Of a stretch of 64,000 nucleotides of DNA, positions 43,445 to 56,403 are shown one piece after another; the first letter of the stretch is position 1; every line of letters begins with the position of its first letter. The position numbers and the translations under genes were made by a program. The DNA is taken from the NCBI GenBank assembly GCA_024449915.1, contig JAMZAV010001710.1, forward strand, positions 62,001 to 126,000, given 5' to 3'. This DNA is from Sweltsa coloradensis. Its lineage: Eukaryota > Arthropoda > Insecta > Plecoptera > Chloroperlidae. The notes under the pieces were generated by a model. It was not told the origin of the DNA. It searched no databases and was given only the letters and a program-made list of their open reading frames with translations.

Positions 43445-45632
43445 TGTTGGTATACCTACATGTATTTTAAGTGCAATTGTAGTTTTCTGCCATGAATTTA
43501 GTTTTTTTGTGCATATGTTTATGAGATCCACTGCTTAAATCAACATATATGGCACAACAAAATTAGTAATGTATTAAATACTAATACCTATTAAACTTTG
43601 TCTACCTTTTAGAATCTTTATCGCTAATCGGGGCTTTCTCCATAAACTTCTGTATGTTTCTACATGATTGCCAAGGGTAGATAGAGCAACCGTATCTACA
43701 AATTTGCTTCTAGTTTAATCATTGTTTTTTTTTCCTATGTAAAGCTTTATCAGCCCCTGTGCACTATGGCTTTAAGTTTTCTCACTTTATAGTAGATTTG
43801 GTACGATAATGTTCATTTTGAATGAATGGAAGAGTCCCAAATTTTGAAAAGAATAGCTTTTCACTGACCTATTTTCAGGGTGGGTAGACTTTATAAATAT
43901 TATTTTGATTTTTTTTATCTGTAATGTGGAAAACACATTTCTCTCCCCGCCCCACTGAAACATGTTTATTTATTCATGTTTGTAATTTATTTATCCGAGC
44001 CATCTAGGTCTCGCCTATACCTGCACAAACTGCGACTAAGAGATCGTGCAGAAAGAAACAGCGCAAAGTCTGAGTTAGGTTGAATGACGGGATAAGGATA
44101 ATATGATTATTATTATTATTATGTTTTTCATTGATGGATCGATCTCAATGGTTTTATTTATTTGAGTATACCATATTTTTTTTTACATTATTTCTATCAT
44201 ATATTATGTTATATGTACCAGAGATGGCCCATTCATGTGTGCCTAAACACGATTGGTTTTATTTATAGTAAATAGTAATTACGGATTATTAGTACGACTT
44301 GTGTTTGGACATATCTGGTTGATATAGTAGAGGAACGTGCCACAATTATTATTGTATAGCGTGCGTACAAAGAAACCTAATAAAGAACCTGAAATAGGTA
44401 CCCGTGTTGGTGTTGCCAAAAGCAGTGATTGCATAAAATGTGGTTGTTAGTTGAGTGAGTGGTAATGAGAACAAAATCCTTATGATTCCCGGAAAGGATG
44501 TAGTTGTAGTGGTCTCTTCAGTTCTGTACCACGATCAAGATTAAGTCCCGTGTTACCAGCATAAGTGTTTACTGTTTTTACTTTTTATAGACTATTTATT
44601 TTTGCACTCTCTGTACTTGCTTGAATTCTGTTATCATCGGGGATCAGTCCGTTCTACTAGACATTTTGTATTAATATCCCAAAACATGCTATCTGTATTT
44701 AAGGAAAATTTCACTGTTTTTGACTACGGGTTACTATTTCGGGTTCTCGTAGTTTTACGTACCCATTGTATTGTATTATTTATTTGTTTTAAATATGTTT
44801 CTATAATCTAGGGGTAGCGAGTTTCGTTCCATGATATGGCGATACCAAACAAATGCCAAGCATTCTACTAATGTTACCTCACTTCACTTAATCTAATTTT
44901 TATTTATGCCTTGGGCCTACTAACTCCTACCACTTGTTCTATTACTGTACCTAGTTCATAATTGTTTTGCAATTCTATGCTATTAACGTTGATGGTCAGC
45001 ACAAATCTACATGGACTTTACTTCCCTTTATACCTGGTGACTCTTTACTTGGGTCTTCAGTACACTCCTTTGTAACTTAATGGGGAAGATACATACATCT
45101 TGGTGCTTTCTGCTAGAATATTACACCGATGGAAAAGTAGAAGTTCAAAAGTTATTACAACTTATTGCAATACACACTACTATAGATGGCATCTAGGTAT
45201 AATATTTATTAATCTGATACCATATTGTAAATGGAACCCAGATGAGAACACGAATACAAATAATTTCTGTACTTGAGTATAGTAAATGGTAATACCAATA
45301 TAGGATTAGCAATATCCCTCATTAATTCAAATTTCTGTCAAATTCAAAGTAAGGTTTTTAATTTTTTTATGTTCCCTTGGATTTTGAATTAAAGAGGGAC
45401 TACTTACTTCTATAATATTTGTTATATTGCAATGTCAATGTAACATTGTAAATAGTTATTATGTTACCAATTTAATTCATATTGCAATTAAATTGTTCCA
45501 TTTCCCACCATATACTAATAATATTATACTTAGGGTACCTTAGTTCCAATTGTTAACATGTTGTGGAAATGCCATATAGGCTGACATATGGTTCATAAAG
45601 TTATGTTACTTTAAATTTATTTGGAAATAAAT
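43445..45632. other. Intergenic, no recognised gene
   Basis: AT-rich, largely unique-looking. AATAAA near 44380 could serve a long SIRT1 3' UTR but this is speculative. An ATT run at 44107-44122. GGGTGGGTAGACTTT near 43880 belongs to the dispersed GTGGGTAGACT repeat. Confidence 0.4.
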
Positions 45633-45640
45633 TTAATTGC

Positions 45641-45956
45641 TAAGGTTGGGATACGATTATAGATTTGTAATCGATGTGAAACCAATAATTTCGACATCAC
45701 ATTGAAAAAAAAATTGACATCAAAAATTCTTTTCGACATCGGAAAAAGATCCCCCCCCCCCCCCTTTTAATGTAAAAATAGGTAATGTTATGATGCAAAA
45801 AGTAAAATATATGGTTTTTATATGGTTCCAAAATAGATTTTCCTTTAATTTTTTTTTATATAATATTTTTAAGATGCCAAATCGATGTTGAATTGAAGCC
45901 AATGTTGCTTCGACATCGATGTCGAATTGAATAATCGATGTCATGTCCCAACCCTA
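45641..45956. mobile_element. Short hAT-type element, 316 bp, TSD ttaattgc
   Basis: Starts TAAGGTTGGGATACG and ends CATGTCCCAACCCTA. Perfect duplications ttaattgc at 45633-45640 and 45957-45964. Subterminal words TCGACATC(A/G) occur in both halves. C run at 45752-45764. Confidence 0.85.
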
Positions 45957-45964
45957 TTAATTGC

Positions 45965-47888
45965 CAAGGCTTGTTTTGACAACCAAGCTTTTTCATATTG
46001 ATTATAGCATTTTGGGACAAATGTTTGGCCACTGTTTGATTGGGGTGTTATGGTTCTCTAGAATGTCTGGTATTATTACGTCAGTTTGTCAAGGTCAATG
46101 TGGAGAACATCACAGGGACAACGTTTTTATACTAGTTATTAACAATTAATAACATATAAACTCTTATTTGTATGTACGTATTAAGTTTAATATTCATTGT
46201 CATTGCGCATAAACAACACTCACTTATCATGAACTGTAATTCATTTTTATGTGGACATGTGATTGTTGCTAGCCTATTTGTGTAAAGAGTGCTAAACAAA
46301 TTTTATGTTTTGAGTGGATGAAAAATGTTTATATAGTGGAAGCCTTATCAAAATTTTAGTTGTTGAATAGAAGAACTTTTATTGGTCATGAACCGGTGTC
46401 AAAAAGTGCCACCAGTTTCTCATCCAAGATCACTAATCCAAATATGGACAGCAAAAAGAGCAATGTACATTATAATTAATAACCACAATGTCCCTTTGTT
46501 TGGCTACATTTTTGTACAGTTATTTAGTGCGTGGTGTGTGTTTTGAGGCGCGCAGTTTCTCCATTTGGTACGTTTTTAATTTGATATCTGCATTGTGAAA
46601 CAAGAGGCTAGAAATTTAATTGTAGTAGATCCTTTATTCAACTCTTTCCTATTGAAATTTCTGGATTTAAAATTTTTAATGCAAAAGCCTCTCTAATTAT
46701 GTCTTCCTAGTGATAATTACGTTTTTAATATTTCTCTATCGCAATTCACAACCGATTTCTTTTTGAAATATAATGAACGGTATAGAAATGTTGCCCACGG
46801 CTTGATAATTAGCTACACCGCCGGTTGAAGTCCCTACGGTGAATGTTGTGTGTTTAAGTTAGTTGATTTTAAATCTTGTATCGAAGTTGGAGGTTGTAAA
46901 TTGTAATAGAAATCACCCCAGTCTTAAGACGAGTGGTTCACTGTACAAAGAGATAGGAAACAAAAGTGAATCACTTTTTTGAGTATTCTCTATTCCCAAA
47001 GCAATAACTATGACTAACTAGATAAGCAGTGCTTGGTTGTAGAAAAAGTTTCTGCTTTTGATGGAATTAAAATTTGTGTTTTCTGAAACTCTACAACAAA
47101 AACCAAGCATTGCCAAATTGATGGACGACACCTTTCTTGTGTGTAACATTATGTGAAACCCTTTTCCTTCTTTATTTTCAGGGGAAACATTGGTTGAGCA
47201 AAAACCGTTTCCTCTCGACGCTTCCCCAATTCCTCGATAAATTGCCGGAAGCTACGACTTGTAAGCGATGTTATGTTTTGTTGCTTTGTGAGCTATGTAT
47301 CGTCAACTTTACGTATATTGATTATTGACATTCTTGTATATTTTTATCTGGATAAGTGTTTGCTTGTAACGCAGAGATAAAACACTGTAATCATAATTAT
47401 ATTGTGTTAGTTGATGAAATACCCACGGCACACAAAATAACTTCAGGTTATAAACTGTCTGCTGTATTTAATTGCTTGGTTTTTAATCAGATCTGCATTA
47501 AGTACCATTAATTACTAACTTTCTGTTTTAATATTGTTTTGTTTTTGTTCCCATTGTACTACAATAGCTTGCAGGGGGGAAGTTTAGTGTATTTTTACTA
47601 CCCCACATTTTTCACCACTGTGCGTTTTTGTGTAATTTTTTTGTCTACGAGTTGAAGTAAAGCAGGTTCACATTTAACCTAACTCTATTTTTTCTACTTC
47701 TCAATTTGAATTACAAATTATTTAACTAATTCAAGGAGAAATTCATCTACTACATAGTATCTATGTTTTGTGACAAATGCCATTAACCCTTGCACATACC
47801 TTCTCAATTACTGTTGAGGGATTACTTTTCATAATAAGTAATTCCACTCAGTGAAACTGGCATTTTGTTACAGTGTGTCATTCCATAC

Positions 47889-47940
<52 letters not shown>

Positions 47941-48742
47941 AATAGGCCTACACTTGCTGATTACAAAAAGTTAAAAATGCTTCTTTATTCCGGTTCTTAC
48001 TTTGTCGTGGGTATCGATTCAAACATGTATATCGTAAAGACGACACGTTTAGTACAACTTTATCAAAACAGGAATTGCAGCAACAATACTTAATCTTTTT
48101 ATATAACCAAACCATTAGTAACATATTTCTATCCTCTTTAATTTCTGTCTTGTACTATAGAACATGTAGCTACTTAGTAACTACGTATTTATATTGTATT
48201 AAGTTCTCCAACTTGTGGAAAACTATACAGAAGCAAAAGGGTTTATTTGTGGGTTTTGTGGCGACGCGAGGCATGGTGGGGCTTGGAGCGATGCGATTGG
48301 CTATCTCTTGGTTGTCCCATGCCTAACCTTGCCACCTGAAACCCCGTTTTTTAGTGTAAGTAAAGGTATGTTACCTATAATGTAAATAATATAAATTGTG
48401 TTTTGTGTTAACTGTTTATGTGTAATAATGTATGTATGTACGTATGTATGTTGAAATTGTTGCTCTATTTTGTAATAATTGTTATTGTATTAATGATTGT
48501 GTTTTCATTAATATGGTTTGATTTTGTTAACTTATTTAAATATAACACAAATATTCACATACATTTGTTTGGTGTTCTTTTTTACCTTAAATATTTATTG
48601 GAAGTAAATTTCCTTTCTGTATAATGTCCTTTTGAATGTTTATTTTATCATCTATCACTGATAGCATCCCCCGTCTGGGCCCGGGATAGAATAGGTCCAG
48701 AGCACTCCTCCTCGGCTCATCGTTCTAGAACACCATGCACTA
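45965..48742. other. Intergenic, no firm gene; possible orphan exon
   Basis: Mostly unique-looking AT-rich DNA. 47182-47260 is flanked by a good acceptor (TTTATTTTCAG) and donor (GTAAGC), but the product is unrecognised. AAT microsatellite at 47891-47935. Confidence 0.4.
47891..47935. repeat. (AAT)n microsatellite
   Basis: About 15 uninterrupted AAT units. Confidence 0.95.
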
Positions 48743-49082
48743 GTCTATACCAGTGGTTCCCAAACTGTGGTACGCGTACCCCCAGGGGTACGCGAGGAGT
48801 TTCCAGGGGGTACGCGAAAAATTCCAGGATAACCAAAAATTGCCATTTACTGCTTCATAATAAACCTTGCTTATTTGTTAAAAGCTACTAATTTGTGAAG
48901 AATATTTACACTGGACAAAAACATAATTACATTCTTCTGAGTTCCACAACTGGATTCCGCGTAACAGCACAATGACTCACTCACTTGACTGGACTACAAG
49001 CCCCAGCAGTGACGTATCGACACCTGCTAAGTGGGGGGGGGGGGGGAAGGGGAGCTTATCTGATCGTAGATGGGGCGCGCTG

Positions 49083-51270
49083 TGCACATATTTATTTATT
49101 TATTTATTTATTTAACGTCTATCCTATTCAGTTATAAAAACTGATTTACAAAGGAGGACAACTAAATAAATCTAATTACATAGATGCAGACACAACAATG
49201 AACTACATTTAAGTAAATATTTGAAATAGTAATATTACAACAATGCATTAAATATTCAACAAATTTGATAACAAATAAAAAGGATATTAAATGCAATTTA
49301 TGAATGAATCGAATATTATATAAAAAAGGGGGGGGGGAATGAAAAGAAAAGAAAAGAAAAAGAAAAGAAAAGAAAAAAGAAAAGGAAAAAAAAAGAAAGA
49401 AAAGAAAAAAGAAGAAAAAATAAAAACATTAAAAAAAAAACGAAAAGAAAAAAACTGATTTATTAGACGATCCCACTCAAACGAATATGAGGTTTGCCAA
49501 AAATCAGGAACAGCAAATCAGGGTGTAATCAATCTTTCGCGGAAGAAACCACCGAACACGAATCTTCATTCTTGTGTTCAACCATCATTCTTGTGTTCAA
49601 ATCTTGATAACAATTTAGTGCAAAAGATCTTGACTCTAATATATAATTATATCAGATATATAATTATTTAAAATTGTTCAAGTCAAAAACTGATCACAGC
49701 AATGATACAGGACACCTAACTCAAGCTGCAAGTTCCACCAGTGGGCGGCAACCAGACAATCTAGGCAGAAAAATATCAATTGAAAATACATTGAATACAT
49801 CAAAATCAAAGCAATAATGAACAAAGAGAACAGCAAAATCATGAATAAGAACATATGAAGATAAATTAACATTACATAAACACAGAGACAATGCCCCACA
49901 AATAAATAGTAAAAATCAATTCTTCTTTGTTCTTCGATTCATTATCATTGCTTCAATTTTACTTTTAAATTGTACTATTCCTAGCTCAGTAAATTGGCTT
50001 CTAATATCATAAGAAATTGAATTCCAAAAGGATACTCCTCTGTACAAGAATGACTTTCTTAATGATTCAGAAATTAATTTAGGAACTTTCAAAGAGTTCA
50101 TTAGAATAGAATTTCTATCACGATCAACAAATTGAAAAATATTGGGTAAAATACCTGAATACATACCTTTCAATATTTTGTATGTATTTACCAGTACGCT
50201 ATATTTCATTCTTTCCTCAATCGTGAAGCAATCAGATTGTAAATCTTGGCTCATAGGAATTGAATCAAACAGATGGTCAATACAACATATTCGGTAGAAG
50301 GTCTTACTGCCCAAACCACTAAACAATAATCAATAATAGAGTGAATATGAGAATCTACAAGTAACCTCAACATTCTCTCTGTTACAAACCTCTTCATTCT
50401 ACTTATAATTCCTATTGCTGATGATACTTTATTACATACATATTCATAATGTTTCTTAAAATTTAAATTATAATCTAAGAAAACTCCAAGATATTTAAAT
50501 TCATATTTAAATTCATATACTCTAGAAATAAGATTACCATTACAATTCAACGTCAAATGAATATCATTCATGCTTCTATCATTAGCCTTATGAAAAATCA
50601 TAAAATTTGTTTTACTATAATTAATATCAAGTTCCTGAGTTTTAAACCAATCATCCATCCTCTTTAAAACTTCTTGAAGACGTCTTGCGATCTCTTCAAC
50701 ATCCACACCTAAATAAAAGACCAAGTCATCAGCATATAAAATATAATTGATTCCTCCCATTATAGCAGATATATCATCTATGTAAAGAATAAATAAAAGG
50801 GGTCCTAATATTGATCCTTGCGGTACTCCACAAAATATATTGAATACTTTTGAACTATATTTTGCAAGATTGATAAACATTTTTCTTTTTAAAAAGTAAT
50901 CCGACAATATTGATAACAAATAAGGACTTATGTTATACCTGGTTTTTAGTTTTATTAAAAGAGGTAAAAAAGGTACTGAATCAAATGCTTTCCTAAGATC
51001 AACAAAAACAGCTCCAACCTTACCATTCCACTTGTCAATCCCTTTATAGATAAAATCTGTAAATGCTAGAAGGGCACTTTGCGTTGATCTACCTTTCCTA
51101 AAACCATGTTGGTTTTCACTTAAACCTTCAGATGCATTCACTTCATGTAATAACCTCATGTGCAAAATATTTTCAATAATTTTCCCTACAATTGGAAGAG
51201 TTGATATAGGTCGATAAGAATTCCTATCACTCTTTTTACCTTTACCCTTATAAATAGGTGTTACCCTGCA
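49083..51270 (-). pseudogene. Non-LTR retrotransposon, RT domain (frameshifted)
   Basis: Minus-strand frame from about 51270 reads VTPIYKGKGKKSDRNSYRPI, then NQHGFRKGRSTQSALLAF, VFVDLRKAFDSVP, GVPQGSILGPLLFILYIDD and ILYADDLVFY, the RT blocks with catalytic YADD intact. Near 50251-50330 the frame shifts, continuing to 49916 (SFLYRGVSFWNSISY, a thumb/C-terminal feature). The 3' UTR ends in a TAAA-type tail at 49083-49104. Endonuclease region absent: 5' truncated. Inserted inside the hAT element. Confidence 0.9.
49340..49455. repeat. (GAAAA)n purine-rich simple repeat
   Basis: Irregular AAAAG units within the retrotransposon 3' UTR. Confidence 0.85.
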
Positions 51271-51299
51271 ATTTCAGCTGTGTTGGGAAATCACCTACA

Positions 51300-51700
51300 A
51301 GAAAGGAAATGGGAAATTAGATACGCCAATAATCCGACTATTGATGATATCAGTGCAACGTTGCAACATGGATCTTGTATCGTTGTCCACAGAAGAGCAT
51401 GAATGTCTGTTGGAGATAGCAAACGATGGTGGGCTAAAAGAAAAGTACAGTCATATGCCATTGATTGACTTTTGGTTTCATTTGAAAGAGGAACATACAC
51501 TCCTTTCCAACAAGGCTGTAACTTTGTTAATGGCTTTTTTGCACTACGTACCTTTGTGAAACGGCTTTTTCAACATTAACAATGCTTAAAACTAAATATA
51601 GAAATCGACTAAATGCTGAGAGAGATCTATGACTAAAATTGTCACCAATAATGCCAGACTTTAAAACCCTTTGTTCCCGTAAACAGGCACATCCTTCCAA
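51300..51700 (+). pseudogene. hAT transposase C-terminal remnant (ZBED5/SCAND3-like)
   Basis: Frame at 51341 gives MDLVSLSTEEHECLLEIAND … FWFHLKEEHTLLSNKAVTLL. After a shift, TYLCETAFSTLTMLKTKYRN is followed by RLNAERDL, a stop, and LKLSPIMPDFKTLCSRKQAH. This is the dimerisation (hATC) region of ZBED5/SCAND3-like hAT transposases. One frameshift and one in-frame stop make it inactive. Confidence 0.88.
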
Positions 51701-51835
51701 TTAGTGAGGAGCAACATAAAAATAAAAGTATGTCATTTCTACTGTTTCTAGTTTTTAGAAGGTGGGGGTACGTGGTAGGATCCAAACTGCTCAGGGGTAC
51801 ACTGTCTGAAAAGTTTGGGAACCACTGGTCTATAC

Positions 51836-53130
51836 GATCAATATCATTTATCAACATACATCAGGCATGCACAGTACCAAGATTAAGGCTAATTACATAC
51901 CAATGAAAACATTACAATTTAATAACTATTAAGGTCTACACTTAAAATAGGTGACTTAGACAAATTAAACTTTAAAATTGATATTCTAATTGTTCCAGAA
52001 TCCCTAGCTTCCATAAGACAAAGGGATAAAACTTTTTTTTATGATGAACCTACAGCAAGTCCTCCGGAACAATTTGACACATGACATATCTTTTATGGGT
52101 TGTGGAATAAGGAAGTCTCACCAGTTTTAGATATTAGCGCTAGCGATGGTGTACAGAATCAGTAGATATTCACTTAATAACACCATCGCCGTAGTTTATA
52201 ACACTCTAAAGTAAAAACTGTATATTCCACAGAGGTACAAAGTTTAACGTTTACTCTTTCCCGCGCTTTTATCGTAAAAAGACGTGTGACGTCATAACCC
52301 TAAATACATTGTTGTTACGAATGAAATTGACCACGGTCTTCTAGATTACGGAGCTAAATTCACCTCTCGGCCGTTCACCAGCTCGTATTAAAACAAAAGT
52401 CCATTGTTGACATTTTCTTTATAAATGTTTTCGTAAAACCATTAATCGTTAAAAATGTATACACAAAATGTGCAAATGTTACTATCATGTTTTACAAATT
52501 ATTGTTTATCAGTATTTTCTTAATCATACTACATTACAAATTTTATTCTAAAAGTGCTTCTAGAAGATAATCATCAAAAATGATGTTTATTCAATGACCA
52601 CACGGTGATTGGTTGTAGGGTTATAACGTATTGCCCTGTTACTCCCGCCATTATTATACGCTAAAACTTTAAGCTCACTTTAGTGACCAAAAATATTTGT
52701 AAAATAACAAAAATTTATATTTATGTAATTAGAAACTGGCCCTGAATATAGTAGAATAATCAAAAATATTTGTGAGTCTTCCCTATTGCCAAATTTTTTG
52801 AAACGTACCTATTATACTACAACAAAATACGAATAGAGTCGTATACACATCCATATATTTATTTTTAGGGCTCTTACAGCTGCAATAGCATCATATCTTA
52901 GACCTAATTGATTTATAAACTACACGGTAAAAACTGTTCTAAATGATATTATACGCTTAATCAAACCTGTACTGTGTACATATTATGTGTACTAAATTAA
53001 ATAAAATAATTAAAAAATGAAGTGCCGCGAATATTTATCAATCAGGAGCCAATCTGAAAATTGACTGCTGATCAATAACTATCGTTGCACTTTAAGAGTA
53101 ATTAAATTGAAGGAACAGTGATTTTGGGAG
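51836..53130. other. Intergenic, nothing firm
   Basis: AT-rich. GATATTAGCGCTAGCGATGG at about 52131 and ACACCATCGCC at 52181 are loosely inverse. No gene recognised. Confidence 0.4.
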
Positions 53131-53611
53131 AGTTTCTGCTGTACATCCTCCAATTGCTGTTTTCTGTGCCATCAGCAATTCTCATCACAATATCACATCA
53201 ATATTGCTTTATATCCAACTTTTCATTATTCTATATGAATTCTTAATCTAGTAGGGCATTCTATTATTTTGCATCAACTTTACTTTAACATAAACACTAA
53301 TCAATCAATCATCAACACATATAATATATTATATATAAAATAAATATCAATTATATACTATAGACACATTCTACTGTACATCATTGCGTTTTCTGTGCCA
53401 TTAGCAATTCTTACACAATATATCAATTATTGCTTTATACCCAAAATTTTTCTTTATTCTATATGAATTCTTAATCTAGTAGGGCATATTTTGCATCTAC
53501 TCTACTTTACCATAAACACTAATCAATCAATCAATCATCATATATATATATATTTTATATATATATATATATTATATGGATTCTTAGGCTTTCAGGGCCG
53601 CTGGTAGATGT

Positions 53612-53962
53612 AGATGTGGATTCTGCGGTGATTTGCCCTGTGTTTTGAGTTGATGGCTCTAAAAAGAACCGTTCTTCTCGACGTTTTCGAAAAGCTGTGG
53701 CTTTCCATCTTCAGGAGTCGATTGCTGAGTCTGTGACGGACGGCAGTCGAATGGCATGACCCTCACTTCGTGCCTCCTTATTATTATTATTATTCCTCCT
53801 TAGGAGCACGAAGTGAGCTCATGCCATTCGACTGCGTCCGTCACAGACTCAGCATCGACTCCTGAAGATGGAAAGCCACAGCTTTTCGAAACGTCGAGAA
53901 GAACGGTTCTTTTAGAGCCATCAACACAAAACACAGGGCAAATCACCGCAGAAACCACATCT
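53612..53962. repeat. 351-bp inverted repeat with hammerhead-like cores
   Basis: Arms of about 168 bp, from AGATGTGGATTCTGCGGTGA to its inverse TCACCGCAGAAACCACATCT, close on a TTATTATTATTATT-containing spacer. The right arm contains CTGAAGA (53862-53868), a stem II GGAAAGC/GCTTTTC with loop CACA, and GAAACGTC. The left arm has the same on the minus strand with one extra A. Probably an inverted pair of Penelope-like pLTR ends. Confidence 0.75.
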
Positions 53963-53984
53963 ATATATATATATATATATGGAA

Positions 53985-54440
53985 ATATGTTTTGAGGTAA
54001 AACTGCGTGTGATGATAATATTTTATTACCGACGTTTCACTAGGGTTTCACCTAGCTTTATCAAGGTTATAAAACAAAAACAAAATTTGGGAAAAACAAA
54101 GTACAAGATGACAATAATTAAAACACAGCCATCTAGGAAACAGATCTAGATGACTTAGACAGAGAGTTGAAAGAGAGCCTCTAGATGTTAGCGGTGTATT
54201 TTTTCTTTCCTACTTCTTGTCACGGGGCCTTCCCGGAGTAGGTCTAATGGACGAGTTTTTATTTCGAGTAGGTGATGGATCATCATCTTCCCATGGTCTT
54301 AATTTAACTAGTCTAGTTTATACGATTGGTTTCCAAGCTTGGGTAATCTCTGGCTGTCATCCCTCTTGTTGAGATTTTGTGACGCCTCTCAATCTCCACA
54401 GCCTCCCTAATTATCCGTGGGTAAACATGTTGAATCGCTA
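53985..54440 (-). pseudogene. Penelope-like element 3' end with ORF tail
   Basis: Minus strand 54436-54321 reads HVYPRIIREAVEIERRHK then TARDYPSLETNRI, resembling the extreme C-terminus after the GIY-YIG endonuclease of Penelope-like elements. Downstream, CTTGATAAAGCTAGGTGAAA and CCTAGTGAAACGTCGG (54066-54030) form a hammerhead-like hairpin with a changed core. Only the 3' end is present. Confidence 0.62.
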
Positions 54441-54921
54441 CAAGTATATATATTATAATATATATATATATTATATATATATATATATATAAAATATACT
54501 AGACACATTGTACAAACATTGCTGTTTTCTGTGCCATCAGCAATTCTTATTACAATATCAAAATCAAAAATTGCTTTATATCCAACTTTTCTTATTATAT
54601 ATAGTTTCTTAATCTATAGTAGCGCATGCTATTGTTTTGCATCACTCTACTTTAACATAAACACTGTGTTTAAACATTATTAATCAATTAATGAATCTCA
54701 TAAATATATATATCAAAATTATCAATCATCATACATATCAATATCAATATCCATATCAATTATCAATTTTGCTTTATATCCAACTATTCTTTCTTCTAAC
54801 ACTGTGTATATCATTATAATTACTATCACTTTTATTATTAATTATTAATTATAGACTATTCACTTTCTCTGCAAAGAGTTAGCCTATACTTGTACACTGT
54901 ACTAGCCTAAGTGAATAAAAA

Positions 54922-55659
<738 letters not shown>

Positions 55660-55814
55660 TCACTTAATTTACTCCTTATATCTTTAAACTACTGTATTCA
55701 ACATTTAGGTCAACCTTTTAAACCAACTAACCAAGCATTTCGGCCGACCGGCCCTACCAACAGACCGGCCCACCGGGCATTCGCCCGGTTGCCCGGCGGC
55801 CCAATCCGCCCCTG
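55660..55814. mobile_element. hAT-like right end, related to 6460-6599
   Basis: From CTTTAAACTACTGTATTCAA to CCCAATCCGCCCCTG, nearly the same as the right end of the element 4397-6599. The expected left CAGGGGCGG end with a gtaacaaa duplication was not found in the window, so this is a truncated or rearranged copy. Confidence 0.7.
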
Positions 55815-56395
55815 GTAACAAAAGATGCTTATAAAGCGTTCATTATTGGTTATATTATAAAATGAACAGTAAATTTAACACAAGTAACCAGCCTACCTAA
55901 TTCTGATCAGATCTAAATAATTACTAAAGTGATGTTGTTTGAACACAAGATTATAATATGAATGACAAATTATTAGAATAGTAGAAGTTTGATCAATGGA
56001 TCAGTAAAGATACTCATCGTAGATGAAGAAACAGCATTGCCCCTCTAAGTGTCAAGGAATGAGTAGACCTGCCAGCGGATAGGGCAGAATCTCAGATGCT
56101 CATAAGCTTGATCGGGTCAACACTGGAGATATGCTCTGGTTCCATCCACGATGTGAAGCCCTCTAATCTAACGAGATTACCAACGAAGAAAAATACACGA
56201 ACTGTTCCATGAACTGTTCTGCTCTCTGTACTGCCAACGTTCCACTGGTATAACGGTCCCCACTTTATTCGGAATGTTTTTTACCGTGTCACATACGACG
56301 GTCTAATCGTTGCTCGGACGACGCGTAATTATCAGCCTCGATATGACGTAACTCGGCCCATATCGCTCGCACAAACAGTTAATTGTTTTCACTCA
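55815..56395. other. Intergenic, nothing recognised
   Basis: No supported feature. Confidence 0.4.
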
Positions 56396-56403
56396 GTAAC
56401 ACG

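Larger units (their letters stand above)
48751..51827 (+). mobile_element. hAT transposon with decayed transposase, TSD gtctatac, split by a retrotransposon
   Basis: Begins CAGTGGTTCCCAAACTGTGG and ends AAGTTTGGGAACCACTG, a 16-bp TIR. Perfect duplications gtctatac at 48743-48750 and 51828-51835. The interior holds the C-terminal part of a transposase (51300-51690). About 49083-51270 is a later non-LTR insertion. The original element was therefore about 0.9 kb of what remains, itself internally deleted. Confidence 0.93.
53138..54720 (+). repeat. Tandem repeat of about 235 bp, three units, interrupted
   Basis: Units at about 53138-53370, 53371-53585 and 54495-54720 share TTTTCTGTGCCATCAGCAAT, TTGCTTTATA(T/C)CCAA and ACTTTA(A/C)CATAAACACTA. 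The third is separated from the second by Penelope-like material (53612-54440). A partial fourth may start at 54765. Confidence 0.75.
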
